Source: an uncultured Lachnospiraceae bacterium
GTDB lineage: Bacteria; Bacillota; Clostridia; Lachnospirales; Lachnospiraceae
Direction: 5' to 3'
Assembly (NCBI GenBank): GCA_944381635.1
Contig: CALWLY010000008.1
Location: forward strand, 1 to 64,000
Length of the DNA stretch: 64,000 nt
Below the pieces are notes generated by a model. The model did not search any database. It was not told where the DNA came from and worked only from the letters and a program-made list of their open reading frames with translations. Of this stretch, positions 50,712-58,717 are shown one piece after another; within the stretch, counting starts at the first letter, position 1, and the number at the start of each line of letters is the position of its first letter. Both the position numbers and the translations under genes were made by a program.

Positions 50712-53360
50712 TTACTTGGCCTCGTACCAGTTATAGCCTGTATGCAGATCCACTTCCAGGGAAACCGACAGATCCGCTGCCGCTTTCATCTGGCGTTCCA
50801 GAAGTTCTGCCACCTGCTCTTTTTCTTCCTCTGCCGTCTCTATCAGAAGTTCATCGTGGATCTGCAAGATCAGGCGGGATTTAAAGCCTCTTTCTTTCAG
50901 TTCCTTGTAAACATTGATCATGGCAATCTTGATGATATCCGCAGCGGTTCCCTGAATCGGCGAATTCATCGCCACCCTTTCCCCGAAAGAACGCTGCATG
51001 AAATTGCTGGATTGCAGTTCCGGAATAGGACGTCTTCTTCCGAACATGGTAGTCACATATCCCTTTTCCTTTGCATGTTCCACCGTATCATCCAGGAATT
51101 TTTTCACATCCGGATATGTGGCAAAATACTGTTCAATATAAGCGGCTGCTTCTTTTCTTGTGATACTTAAATCCTGACTTAAACCAAAAGAACTGATGCC
51201 GTAGACAATGCCGAAATTTACAGCTTTGGCATTTCTTCTCTGCAGATCGGTCACTTCCTCAAAAGGGGTATGGAACACTTTTGACGCCGTAATACGGTGA
51301 ATGTCCGCATCGGTGCGGTAAGCTTCAATCAGCTGCCTGTCTCCCGATAAATGGGCCAGCACACGAAGCTCAATCTGTGAATAGTCCGCATCGGTAAAAA
51401 GGAATCCGTCTTTAGGTACAAATACTTTTCGAATCAGACGTCCCAATTCCATACGCATGGGAATGTTCTGAAGGTTAGGCTCTGTGGAACTGATCCTTCC
51501 GGTAGCCGTGATCGTCTGATTTAATGTAGTGTGGATTCTCTCATCCTCACCGATAAAAGCCGCCAGTCCGTCTGCGTAAGTGGATTTTAGCTTTGCAAGT
51601 CCCCTGTACTCCAGGATTTCGGATACAATCGGATAATCCGGAGCCAGTTTTTCCAGAATATCTGCAGCTGTGGAATAGCCTGTTTTCGTCTTCTTTCCGC
51701 CCGGAAGCTGCATTTTTTCGAACAGTACCTCCCCCAGCTGTTTGGGAGAATTGATATTAAACTCACAGCCTGCCTTTTCGTGGATGGAAGTTTCCAGCTC
51801 GTTGATTCTTCCCACGAGAGCTTCCCCGTAAGATTTCAGTTCTTCACGGCGTACCCGGATACCTTCCTTTTCCATCTCATGGAGTACATAGGAAAGAGGC
51901 ATTTCGATTTCTTCCATCAGCCGGCTCATGCCTGTCTCCTCAAGTTTTTCTCTGAGCACCGGCTCTGCCATAAAGATGGTATAGGCACAGAAACCGGCGT
52001 ATTCCAGAAAGCTTTCCTCATGTTCAGCCATGGTTTGCACATAAGTGCGTTTTTCCAGTGTCTGCGCTTTTGTGGGCATCATAACACCCAGATATTCATT
52101 GGCAATATCCTCGATTTCGTAATCGCTTTTCAGCGGATTGAGCAGATATGCCGCAATCAGCACATCAAAAAACCGCTCATTGTACTCTTTTTTCAAATAT
52201 TCGTATTGATTTTTTATCTGAAACGTGGACAGTTTCCCATCACCTGCTGCCAGTTCTGCCAGTTTCCCGGCCAGATATTTTCCGGAAACAAAACCTTCCG
52301 CCTTCAGCACAAAAACATCTTTCGGAGAAAAGGCCAGCGCCAGCGCTGCAAACTGTTCCTCCTTTTTTCCATCCTCCAGCACATAAAAAGCAACTCTTTC
52401 AGCCTTTTTTGCTTTTTCAAAAACAGCTTCCGTCTCTCCAAGATCCGAAGTCATAACAAAATACTTAGACTGCTTTTCTTTTACGACAGCATCTTCCTCA
52501 AATTTCCCCAGAAGATTTTTAAATTCCAGCTTTTTAAACAGGGTATAGGCTTCCTGTGTAAACATAACTCCAAGTCTGGCATCTTCCCAGGAAAAGGGAA
52601 AATCCCCTGTCACACATATCGTTGCCAGTTCCTTGCTCAAATCAGCCAGATGTCTGTTCTGCTCCAGAGATTCTCTTATGGATTTTTTGCTCACATCCTC
52701 AAGATGTTCATAGATTCCTTCCAGAGAACCAAACTTCAGCATCAGATCCGTAGCTGTTTTCTCTCCCACTTTGGGAACTCCCGGAATGTTATCCGAGGTG
52801 TCTCCCATGAGAGCCTTTAAATCAATGAACTGCAGAGGAGTCACCTTGTATTTTTCAAGCACATCCTCTGCATAATAGTCTTCTATTTCCGTTTTTCCGC
52901 CCCTGGTTTTGGGAATGCGGATTTTTACATGCTCACTGGCTATCTGCAGCAGATCTCTGTCACCGGACACAAGGGAAACTTCCATTCCCTCTCTCTCTGC
53001 TCTTCTGGCAAGTGTGCCCAGAATATCGTCCGCTTCCAGCCCGGGTCTTTCCACAATGCAGATTTCCATTGCCTTTAAGACTTCCTTGATCACCGGAACC
53101 TGTTCTCTCAGCTCTTCGGGCATCGCTTTTCTTGTGCCCTTATAATCCGCATACATTTCGTGGCGAAACGTGGGGGCATGTACGTCAAACGCCACAGTCA
53201 GATAATCCGGCTTTTCTTCCTCCAGAATTTTAAACATAATATTCAGAAAACCATATACCGCATTGGTATGCAGTCCCTCTGCATTACTTAAATCCGGAAC
53301 TCCATAAAATGCCCGGTTCAAAATACTGTGTCCATCGATCAGGACTAATTTCTCGCTCAT
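50712..53360 (-). CDS. polA: DNA polymerase I
   Basis: Pol I fills gaps and removes primers. The 882-aa protein has the 5'-nuclease domain (about 1-290), a 3'-5' exonuclease-like domain (about 300-470) and the polymerase domain (motif A DYSQIELRVLAHLSGD, O-helix RRNAKAVNFGIVYG, motif C QIHDELLIE). In the exonuclease-like part the catalytic acids are absent (FYVLEDGK where FDTET is expected), so it should not proofread, as in Bacillus Pol I. The ATG at 53360 (GGAAAGGCGG upstream) gives the classic MSEKLVLIDGHSILNRAFYG start. Confidence 0.97.
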   Translation of the reverse strand: MSEKLVLIDGHSILNRAFYGVPDLSNAEGLHTNAVYGFLNIMFKILEEEKPDYLTVAFDVHAPTFRHEMYADYKGTRKAMPEELREQVPVIKEVLKAMEICIVERPGLEADDILGTLARRAEREGMEVSLVSGDRDLLQIASEHVKIRIPKTRGGKTEIEDYYAEDVLEKYKVTPLQFIDLKALMGDTSDNIPGVPKVGEKTATDLMLKFGSLEGIYEHLEDVSKKSIRESLEQNRHLADLSKELATICVTGDFPFSWEDARLGVMFTQEAYTLFKKLEFKNLLGKFEEDAVVKEKQSKYFVMTSDLGETEAVFEKAKKAERVAFYVLEDGKKEEQFAALALAFSPKDVFVLKAEGFVSGKYLAGKLAELAAGDGKLSTFQIKNQYEYLKKEYNERFFDVLIAAYLLNPLKSDYEIEDIANEYLGVMMPTKAQTLEKRTYVQTMAEHEESFLEYAGFCAYTIFMAEPVLREKLEETGMSRLMEEIEMPLSYVLHEMEKEGIRVRREELKSYGEALVGRINELETSIHEKAGCEFNINSPKQLGEVLFEKMQLPGGKKTKTGYSTAADILEKLAPDYPIVSEILEYRGLAKLKSTYADGLAAFIGEDERIHTTLNQTITATGRISSTEPNLQNIPMRMELGRLIRKVFVPKDGFLFTDADYSQIELRVLAHLSGDRQLIEAYRTDADIHRITASKVFHTPFEEVTDLQRRNAKAVNFGIVYGISSFGLSQDLSITRKEAAAYIEQYFATYPDVKKFLDDTVEHAKEKGYVTTMFGRRRPIPELQSSNFMQRSFGERVAMNSPIQGTAADIIKIAMINVYKELKERGFKSRLILQIHDELLIETAEEEKEQVAELLERQMKAAADLSVSLEVDLHTGYNWYEAK

Positions 53361-53403
53361 CCGTACCGCCTTTCCTGCTCCTGTTTTTCTTTTATCTGCC
53401 GGT

Positions 53404-53784
53404 TCAAACCACAACAAACAGCGACAAAATCAATGCTGCAGCCAGCATGGCCCCAGCTTCCACCGCGTAAAGTCCGTTCTGGAGAGAACGCTTCGTATGC
53501 AGATGTTTCCATTCAAGTTCTATTCTTTCCGAAAGGGCTCTGTTTAAATCAAACGCCTCTCCCTTTTCCAGACTTGCCATTCCTGCCATAACAAGATACT
53601 GAATACTCAGCTCTTCTTTGCATGAACTGCATTCTTCGATGTGCTCCAGAAAGTGTTTCTTGGTGCTGTCATCCAGCTCGTCTCTGATAAACTGGGGAAT
53701 CATCTTTTCCACTTTTTTGCATTCTTTTTTTCTCTGTTCTGCTTTGCTTTGTCTGCTTTTTCTGGTAAATTTCATAAACTGCAT
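53404..53784 (-). CDS. Putative zinc-finger (zf-HC2) membrane protein
   Basis: This 126-aa protein has a basic N-terminal tail, a zf-HC2-like segment (CKKVEKMIPQFIRDEL, then HFLEHIEECSSCKEEL) and a C-terminal membrane helix (about 105-125). This is the layout of anti-sigma factors, but no sigma gene is adjacent. The ATG at 53784 follows GAGGTTTGT. It lies 43 nt upstream of polA. The open frame to 53838 runs into repeat sequence. Confidence 0.75.
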   Translation of the reverse strand: MQFMKFTRKSRQSKAEQRKKECKKVEKMIPQFIRDELDDSTKKHFLEHIEECSSCKEELSIQYLVMAGMASLEKGEAFDLNRALSERIELEWKHLHTKRSLQNGLYAVEAGAMLAAALILSLFVVV

Positions 53785-53847
53785 ACAAACCTCGATTCTG
53801 TCCGCAGACCGGTCTGTCGGACTGCTCCGCAAAAACACGGCTGGTCA

Positions 53848-53978
53848 TGGATTGACATGCAAGCATGTACTCCATAGCCTTTTCATCTATGATACCTGCG
53901 GACTGCTCCGCACTTCGTGCTCTCTCAGTCCTGAAAACATTCGAATTCCGCCCTGTTCGGGCTCCTTTCTCATGTTTT
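53848..53978 (-). repeat. 131-bp structured tandem repeat, unit 1
   Basis: This unit is repeated at 53995-54125 with 127 of 131 identical positions. On the minus strand it folds into GCCC-GAACA-GGGC, GCAC-GAA-GTGC, GCGGA-GCAG-TCCGC and CATGC-TTGCATG hairpins and contains an in-frame 28-codon reading frame with AGAAAGGAG-like sequence inside it. Confidence 0.9.
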
Positions 53979-53994
53979 GCGGGTCACAAAGTCT

Positions 53995-54125
53995 TGGATT
54001 GACATGCAAGCATGTCATCCACAGCTTTTTCATCTATGATACCTGCGGACTGCTCCGCACTTCGTGCTCTCTCAGTCCTGAAAACATTCGAATTCCGCCC
54101 TGTTCGGGCTCCTTTCTCATGTTTT
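53995..54125 (-). repeat. 131-bp structured tandem repeat, unit 2
   Basis: This second copy is offset 147 bp, with a 16-bp spacer. The four differences are clustered near its left end. It lies upstream of the zf-HC2/polA/coaE genes, so it would be in their leader if transcription begins to its right. Confidence 0.9.
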
Positions 54126-54248
54126 ATGAGTTGCCCGACAAATGAGCCTGATGTCGATTTTTCCGTGCTACGCACTCCCAAAATCGGCAAAAACATTCAC
54201 AATTCGCTCATTTTTCTTCGAAAAATGGCTACTTGCTTATGTTTTTCG

Positions 54249-54303
54249 GGACCCATAGACATAAAAATATATGCAAGCATGTATTTTTATGTCCATTTGT
54301 CCC
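54249..54303. repeat. Long AT-rich palindrome
   Basis: GACATAAAAATA pairs with TATTTTTATGTC around a TATGCAAGCATG centre, with GGGAC/GTCCC continuing outside. It lies between the tandem repeats and the nagA terminator. Confidence 0.75.
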
Positions 54304-54355
54304 TTGGCTCATATTTTATCATATCATATAGAAAAGGGCAGCTCAAGAAAAAAAG

Positions 54356-54389
54356 AAGATTCCTGAAAGCGGTTGTTTTCAGGAATCTT
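54356..54389 (-). terminator. nagA terminator
   Basis: AAGATTCCTGAAA pairs with TTTCAGGAATCTT, followed on the minus strand by TTTTTTTC. Confidence 0.93.
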
Positions 54390-54420
54390 CCTCAGTGCTT
54401 TTTATTACCGGCACAGGCAA

Positions 54421-55560
54421 TTACAGCATTGCAACGCCTCGGCAATAAGTCTGCGCCACTTCATAATCATCTTCCAGAACTACCATGTCAGCATCATAGC
54501 CTGCCGCCAGGCATCCTTTACGGTCATCCACTCCCAGAACACGAGCCGGGTTAATTGTGCAGGAATTTAATGCAGATTCGAAAGGAACCATGGCTTCTTC
54601 AACCAGGATTCTCAGTCCTCGGTTCATACGCAGTGTGCTGCCGGCGATGGTATCGGTTCCCTTTAATCTGGCAAGACCGTCCTCGCCGATTTCAATGTCA
54701 TGTCCACCCAGCTGATAATTTCCTCCCGGAGCGCAGTGTTTTGCGCGCAGGGAATCGCTGATCATAATTGCATAATCAGGTCCTTTAGCCGTATAGTAAT
54801 TATTCAAAGCAGCCAGATGAGAATGACAGCCGTCACAGATGATTTCTCCATAAATGCTGCGCACCCGCATAGCCGTTCCAACCAGGCCCGGTTTTCTGTG
54901 GTGATACGGAGTCATACCATTGTATACATGAGTCATGCTTCTTGCGCCGTTGGCAATTCCCATCATGGCCTGTTCATAGGTCGCGCTGGAATGTCCCATG
55001 CTGACTACCACGCCGGTTTCTTTGCAATAGCGTGTCAATGCGTAATCCGCATCATGCTCCGGAGCCAGCGTAATATATTTGATCAGTCCGTGAGCCGCTT
55101 CCTGATATTTTTTAAACTGCTCCACGGTTGCTTTTGCGATTGCTTCCGGAGGCTGTGCTCCTTTATATTCCATATCCAGATAAGGGCCTTCAAAGTGAAT
55201 GCCCAGAATTTCAGCGCCTTCATAGCCTTCTTCCACAACAGCAGCCACATTTGCAACAGCTTTTTCCAAAACATCCGGCATCTGTGTTACGGTTGTAGGC
55301 AAAATTCCTGTAACGCCTTCTTCCGGAATTCTTTTCATCCAGTCTCTGAGTCCTTCCGGTTCCGCATCGTTGGTATCAAAACCGTAAGCACCGTGTGTGT
55401 GCACGTCAATAAATCCGGGAACAATGCGCTTGTTTCCGTAATCTTCATCCGCCTCTTTTTCGCCGTATTCATATACCCGTGTGATTTTTCCATCTTTTAC
55501 TTCCAATTGCAGAGGCATAAACTGGCTTCCCATCCACACTCTCCTGCTCTGTATTATCAT
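54421..55560 (-). CDS. nagA: N-acetylglucosamine-6-phosphate deacetylase
   Basis: NagA removes acetate from GlcNAc-6-phosphate. The 379-aa amidohydrolase has PGFIDVHTHGAYGFD, GIHFEGPYLD, SMGHSSATYEQA and VYNGMTPYHHRKPG. CDGCHSH and AGSTLRMN complete the family blocks. The ATG at 55560 follows AAAGGTATGG. It lies downstream of nagB, separated by 156 nt that include a strong hairpin. Confidence 0.96.
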   Translation of the reverse strand: MIIQSRRVWMGSQFMPLQLEVKDGKITRVYEYGEKEADEDYGNKRIVPGFIDVHTHGAYGFDTNDAEPEGLRDWMKRIPEEGVTGILPTTVTQMPDVLEKAVANVAAVVEEGYEGAEILGIHFEGPYLDMEYKGAQPPEAIAKATVEQFKKYQEAAHGLIKYITLAPEHDADYALTRYCKETGVVVSMGHSSATYEQAMMGIANGARSMTHVYNGMTPYHHRKPGLVGTAMRVRSIYGEIICDGCHSHLAALNNYYTAKGPDYAIMISDSLRAKHCAPGGNYQLGGHDIEIGEDGLARLKGTDTIAGSTLRMNRGLRILVEEAMVPFESALNSCTINPARVLGVDDRKGCLAAGYDADMVVLEDDYEVAQTYCRGVAML

Positions 55561-55600
55561 ATTTTCACCATACCTTTCCGGGACTTTCCCTTGTTGTAAC

Positions 55601-55635
55601 ACAGGGGAAAGTCGTCGATACGTACTTTCCCCTGT
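55601..55635 (-). other. Intercistronic hairpin between nagB and nagA
   Basis: ACAGGGGAAAGT and ACTTTCCCCTGT form a perfect 12-bp stem with an 11-nt loop. No U-tract follows on the minus strand, so it more likely protects the nagB message or reduces nagA expression. Confidence 0.75.
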
Positions 55636-55716
55636 CTATTTTCCTATGTAGTGCAAAAGTTATCCGACACAGACCAATCTATTCTGGCCTTTCGAAAAAC
55701 ACATGCTTACCTGTTC

Positions 55717-56445
55717 TCAGTCAACCAAGGATAAAGCAGCTTCATCAGCAACCAGAATAAAATTGGGATGCAGCTGGAGAATGGATGCCGGAACTTCCGG
55801 TTTGATTGGTCCGAAGAATGCATCTTTCAAGATCTGTGCTTTGTCTTCGCCGCTTACTACCATCAATACAGTTTTAGCTCTCATAATAGTAGCGATACCC
55901 ATAGTATAAGCCTGTTTCGGAACATCATCGATGGAATCGAAGAAACGTTTGTTAGCTTCGATTGTCATCTGTGTCAGATCTACGCAGTGTGTTTCTTTGT
56001 CAAATTCGTCGTTAGGCTCGTTGAATCCGATATGTCCGTCATGTCCCAGACCAAGAAGCTGTAAATCTACGCCGCCCATGGAAGCGATAACTTTATCGTA
56101 TTCGGAGCATGCTTTCTCGCTGTCTGGTTCGGTTCCGTCCGGAAGATGTGTGTTGGCAGGATCGATATTTACATGTTTGAAGAAATTGTCATTCATGAAA
56201 TAGAAGTAGCTCTGCTCATTTTCTTTCGGAAGTCCTTTGTATTCGTCCAGGTTTACACTCTTAACCTGAGAGAAATCCAAGTCTCCGTTTTTATAGCCTT
56301 CTACCAGATTGCGGTAAGTTCCAATCGGTGAAGAGCCGGTAGCAAGACCGAGCACACAGTCTGGTTTTGTAACAACCAGCGCACCGATAATGTTGGCAGC
56401 CTTTCTGCTCATATCCTCATAGTCTTTTGTTCTGATAATTCTCAT
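55717..56445 (-). CDS. nagB: Glucosamine-6-phosphate deaminase
   Basis: NagB converts glucosamine-6-phosphate to fructose-6-phosphate and ammonia. The 242-aa protein has LGLATGSSPIGTY, VNLDEYKGL (catalytic Asp), LGLGHDGHIGFNEP (active-site His) and the typical MGIATIMRAK. AGAGGGATT precedes ATG. It has its own promoter downstream of the PTS operon terminator. Confidence 0.97.
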   Translation of the reverse strand: MRIIRTKDYEDMSRKAANIIGALVVTKPDCVLGLATGSSPIGTYRNLVEGYKNGDLDFSQVKSVNLDEYKGLPKENEQSYFYFMNDNFFKHVNIDPANTHLPDGTEPDSEKACSEYDKVIASMGGVDLQLLGLGHDGHIGFNEPNDEFDKETHCVDLTQMTIEANKRFFDSIDDVPKQAYTMGIATIMRAKTVLMVVSGEDKAQILKDAFFGPIKPEVPASILQLHPNFILVADEAALSLVD

Positions 56446-56512
56446 AATCCCTCTGCTCCTATTCTATAGAATTTGTTTTTTCTGCGGATTACCCTTCATC
56501 CGCTCTGTCTAT

Positions 56513-56542
56513 AGTATAATACATCTTGCCCATAATGTACAA
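56513..56542 (-). promoter_or_regulatory. Candidate nagBA promoter
   Basis: On the minus strand TTGTAC (56542-56537) and TATACT (56518-56513) are 18 nt apart, about 70 nt before nagB. Confidence 0.7.
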
Positions 56543-56576
56543 TATATTCTATGATTTTGTTCCACAATTTCACCAG

Positions 56577-56651
56577 TAGCGCGAAACGCGCATCCACAGC
56601 GGAGTGTCTTTTTTATACGTTAGGAAATGAAGTTTCCTAACGTATAAAAAA
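56577..56651 (+). repeat. CATCCACAGCGGA/terminator palindrome element, copy C
   Basis: GCGCATCCACAGCGGAGTGT precedes a perfect 19-bp palindrome at 56609-56651, TTTTTTATACGTTAGGAAA with a 5-nt loop. The motif matches copy A while the stem sequence is largely different. It lies between nagE and nagB. Confidence 0.88.
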
Positions 56652-56676
56652 CCGGAAGCCCTTCGGGGCTTCCGGC
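56649..56676 (-). terminator. Terminator of the licT-crr-ptsI-ptsH-nagE operon
   Basis: On the minus strand CCGGAAGCCC-CGAA-GGGCTTCCGG is followed by TTTTTTATACG. A further GACACTCTG/CAGAGTGTC hairpin lies just after the nagE stop (56718-56742). Confidence 0.88.
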
Positions 56677-56766
56677 TGTGCTAGGGAGGTACCGCTTCAT
56701 GCGATACTTTTTTGAGGCAGACACTCTGCACTGACAGAGTGTCTCTGCCGCATCTTCCTGTACTTA

Positions 56767-58236
56767 TTACAGCATTTTCTTCATCTCGTCAGCTACAAAC
56801 TGAACTTTGGTACCAACGATAACCTGAACAGAAGTTTTGCTCGGACGGATAACTCCGGCAACACCAGCAGATTTGATCTTCTTCTCATCTACTTTGGTAT
56901 AATCTTTTACTTCCATTCTCAGTCTTGTGATGCAGTTGTCAAGAGAAGTAATGTTTTCTTTTCCGCCAAGGCCTTCCAGAACGATTTCAGCTACTTTTGT
57001 GAAGTCGTTGTTAGCCAGCACTACTGTCTTCTCGCTTTCCAAATCATCGTCATCCTCACGTCCAGGAGTCTTCAGATCGAATTTTACGATTGCAAAACGG
57101 AATACAACGTAGAATACGATAAATGCTGCGATACCAAGCGGAATGATCATCCATGTATTCTGAGCTGCCGGCAGGGATGCAGAGAACAGTAAGTCTGTTG
57201 CACCTGCGGAGAAACTGAAGCCTGCACGGAAACCAACCAGAACAGTGATAACTGTGAAAATACCATACAGTAAAGCATAGATTACATACAGAGCGGGAGC
57301 TAAGAACATGAAACCGAATTCAAAGGGTTCTGTAACACCGCAGATGAATGCACAGAGAGCTGCAGAAGCAACCAGACCGATTGCAACTTTTTTCTTGTTG
57401 CTCTTTGCTGTGTGAATCATAGCTAAAGCTGCGCCAGGAACACCGAACATCATACAAGGGAAGAAACCGGACATGTACATACCCAGATCCCATGTAACGT
57501 CTGCGGAAGTTTTTCCTGCCCAGAAGTTTGTCAGGTCACCAAGACCGATTGTGTCAAACCAGAATACGTTGTTCAGTGCGTGATGCAGTCCCAGAGGGAT
57601 TAACAGACGGTTCAGGAATGCATAGATACCTGCGCCAACTGCGCCTAAACCAACGATTCCTTCTCCTAATGCTACCAGTGCGCCGAATACCAGCGGCCAT
57701 ATGAACAGAAGGATTACGGAAACTACAATGGATACGACACCTGCAACAATGGCAACAGAACGTTTGCCGCTGAAGAAGGACAGCCAATCGGGAAGTTTTG
57801 TTCCCTTAAATTTGTTGTAGCAAGATGCACCGATAATACCAGCAAGGATACCGATGAACGGGTTCTGGATTTTCTGGAATGCCAGGATAGCATCTGTGTT
57901 TTCTGCCAGAGAAGGAATGATTGTTGTTACAACACCTTCAGAAAGCAGATTTGTGATCATTAACCAGGAAACCATCGCTGCCAGACCGCCTGTACCGTCG
58001 TTGTCAGCCATACCAACGCCGACACCGATTACAAACAGGATTGCCATGTTGTCAATCAGAGCACCGCCTGCTTTTACAAGGAAAAAGCCGATCTGCTGTG
58101 CAATACCGGTGATATCACCGCCCTGCATGGTTGCCGGACACAGAAGATATCCGATTCCCATCAGGATACCGCATATCGGAAGACATGCAACGGGAAGCAT
58201 CAGGGACTTCCCTAACTTTTGTAAATATTTCATCAT
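56767..58236 (-). CDS. nagE: PTS N-acetylglucosamine transporter, EIICB
   Basis: NagE imports and phosphorylates GlcNAc. The 489-aa protein has an EIIC domain (about 1-375, ten or so hydrophobic segments) with GLHHALNNVFWFD typical of NagE rather than PtsG, and an EIIB domain (about 410-489) whose phosphorylation site is the Cys in LDNCITRLRM. It lacks a fused EIIA; the crr product in the same operon presumably serves. GGGGGTATAAG precedes ATG. It is the last gene of the LicT-controlled operon. Confidence 0.92.
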   Translation of the reverse strand: MMKYLQKLGKSLMLPVACLPICGILMGIGYLLCPATMQGGDITGIAQQIGFFLVKAGGALIDNMAILFVIGVGVGMADNDGTGGLAAMVSWLMITNLLSEGVVTTIIPSLAENTDAILAFQKIQNPFIGILAGIIGASCYNKFKGTKLPDWLSFFSGKRSVAIVAGVVSIVVSVILLFIWPLVFGALVALGEGIVGLGAVGAGIYAFLNRLLIPLGLHHALNNVFWFDTIGLGDLTNFWAGKTSADVTWDLGMYMSGFFPCMMFGVPGAALAMIHTAKSNKKKVAIGLVASAALCAFICGVTEPFEFGFMFLAPALYVIYALLYGIFTVITVLVGFRAGFSFSAGATDLLFSASLPAAQNTWMIIPLGIAAFIVFYVVFRFAIVKFDLKTPGREDDDDLESEKTVVLANNDFTKVAEIVLEGLGGKENITSLDNCITRLRMEVKDYTKVDEKKIKSAGVAGVIRPSKTSVQVIVGTKVQFVADEMKKML

Positions 58237-58390
58237 AAACTTATACCCCCATTCTGCCCTGCCCTAGCATCAGGACATTTCCTATTCACGCACAGAATGC
58301 GCAATATTTTTATTCACAGGAACCTTGGTTCCAAAGAATACTTAAAAATTTAAAATAATAAGAAAAAGAAAATAGAAATCTCAGCCGCTA

Positions 58391-58648
58391 TTACAGATTT
58401 TCTTTCATGAATGCTTCCAGCGCTTCTGCTGCAGCATCTTCATCCGGACCTTCGATTGTAATGGTAACCTCATGTCCTTTTTTAACGCCCATCATCATGA
58501 TTGACATGATTTTCTTTGCATCACCTTTTTTGCCATTTGCTTCCATGGTCACTGTGCTTGCAAACTCTCCCGCTTTTTTTACCAGCAGTCCTGCCGGTCT
58601 TGCGTGAATGCCGACCTCATCCTGAATTGTGTAAGTAAACTGTTTCAT
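58391..58648 (-). CDS. ptsH: Phosphocarrier protein HPr lacking Ser46
   Basis: HPr relays phosphate from EI to EIIA. The 85-aa protein has His15 in GIHARPAG. The regulatory serine of Firmicute HPr (Ser46, in a KSIMG context) aligns with Lys46 in DAKKIMSIMMMG; the nearest serine is Ser49. HPr kinase should therefore not phosphorylate it in the usual way, freeing it from CcpA co-repressor duty. It sits between ptsI and nagE. A 154-nt spacer with GGAACC/GGTTCC precedes nagE. Confidence 0.95.
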   Translation of the reverse strand: MKQFTYTIQDEVGIHARPAGLLVKKAGEFASTVTMEANGKKGDAKKIMSIMMMGVKKGHEVTITIEGPDEDAAAEALEAFMKENL

Positions 58649-58717
58649 AACTGTAAACTCCTTTCTTTTACTTCCTGTTTTCTTTATACAGAGATTTTTG
58701 AAATTGAATTTATAAGC

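Noticed and set aside
51780-52820. 346-aa open frame on the plus strand opposite polA
   Set aside because: It lies wholly antisense to a well-conserved polA, has no family resemblance, and arises from codon bias on the other strand. The same applies to 5411-6253 (opposite recJ) and 62274-63227 (opposite the GDSL lipoprotein).
56676-56710. GCTAGGGAGGTACCGC on the plus strand, resembling the T-box core or the 5' part of SRP RNA
   Set aside because: No stem I or specifier lies upstream, no plus-strand gene follows, and the SRP GGAAGCAGCC-type loop is absent. It is probably chance.
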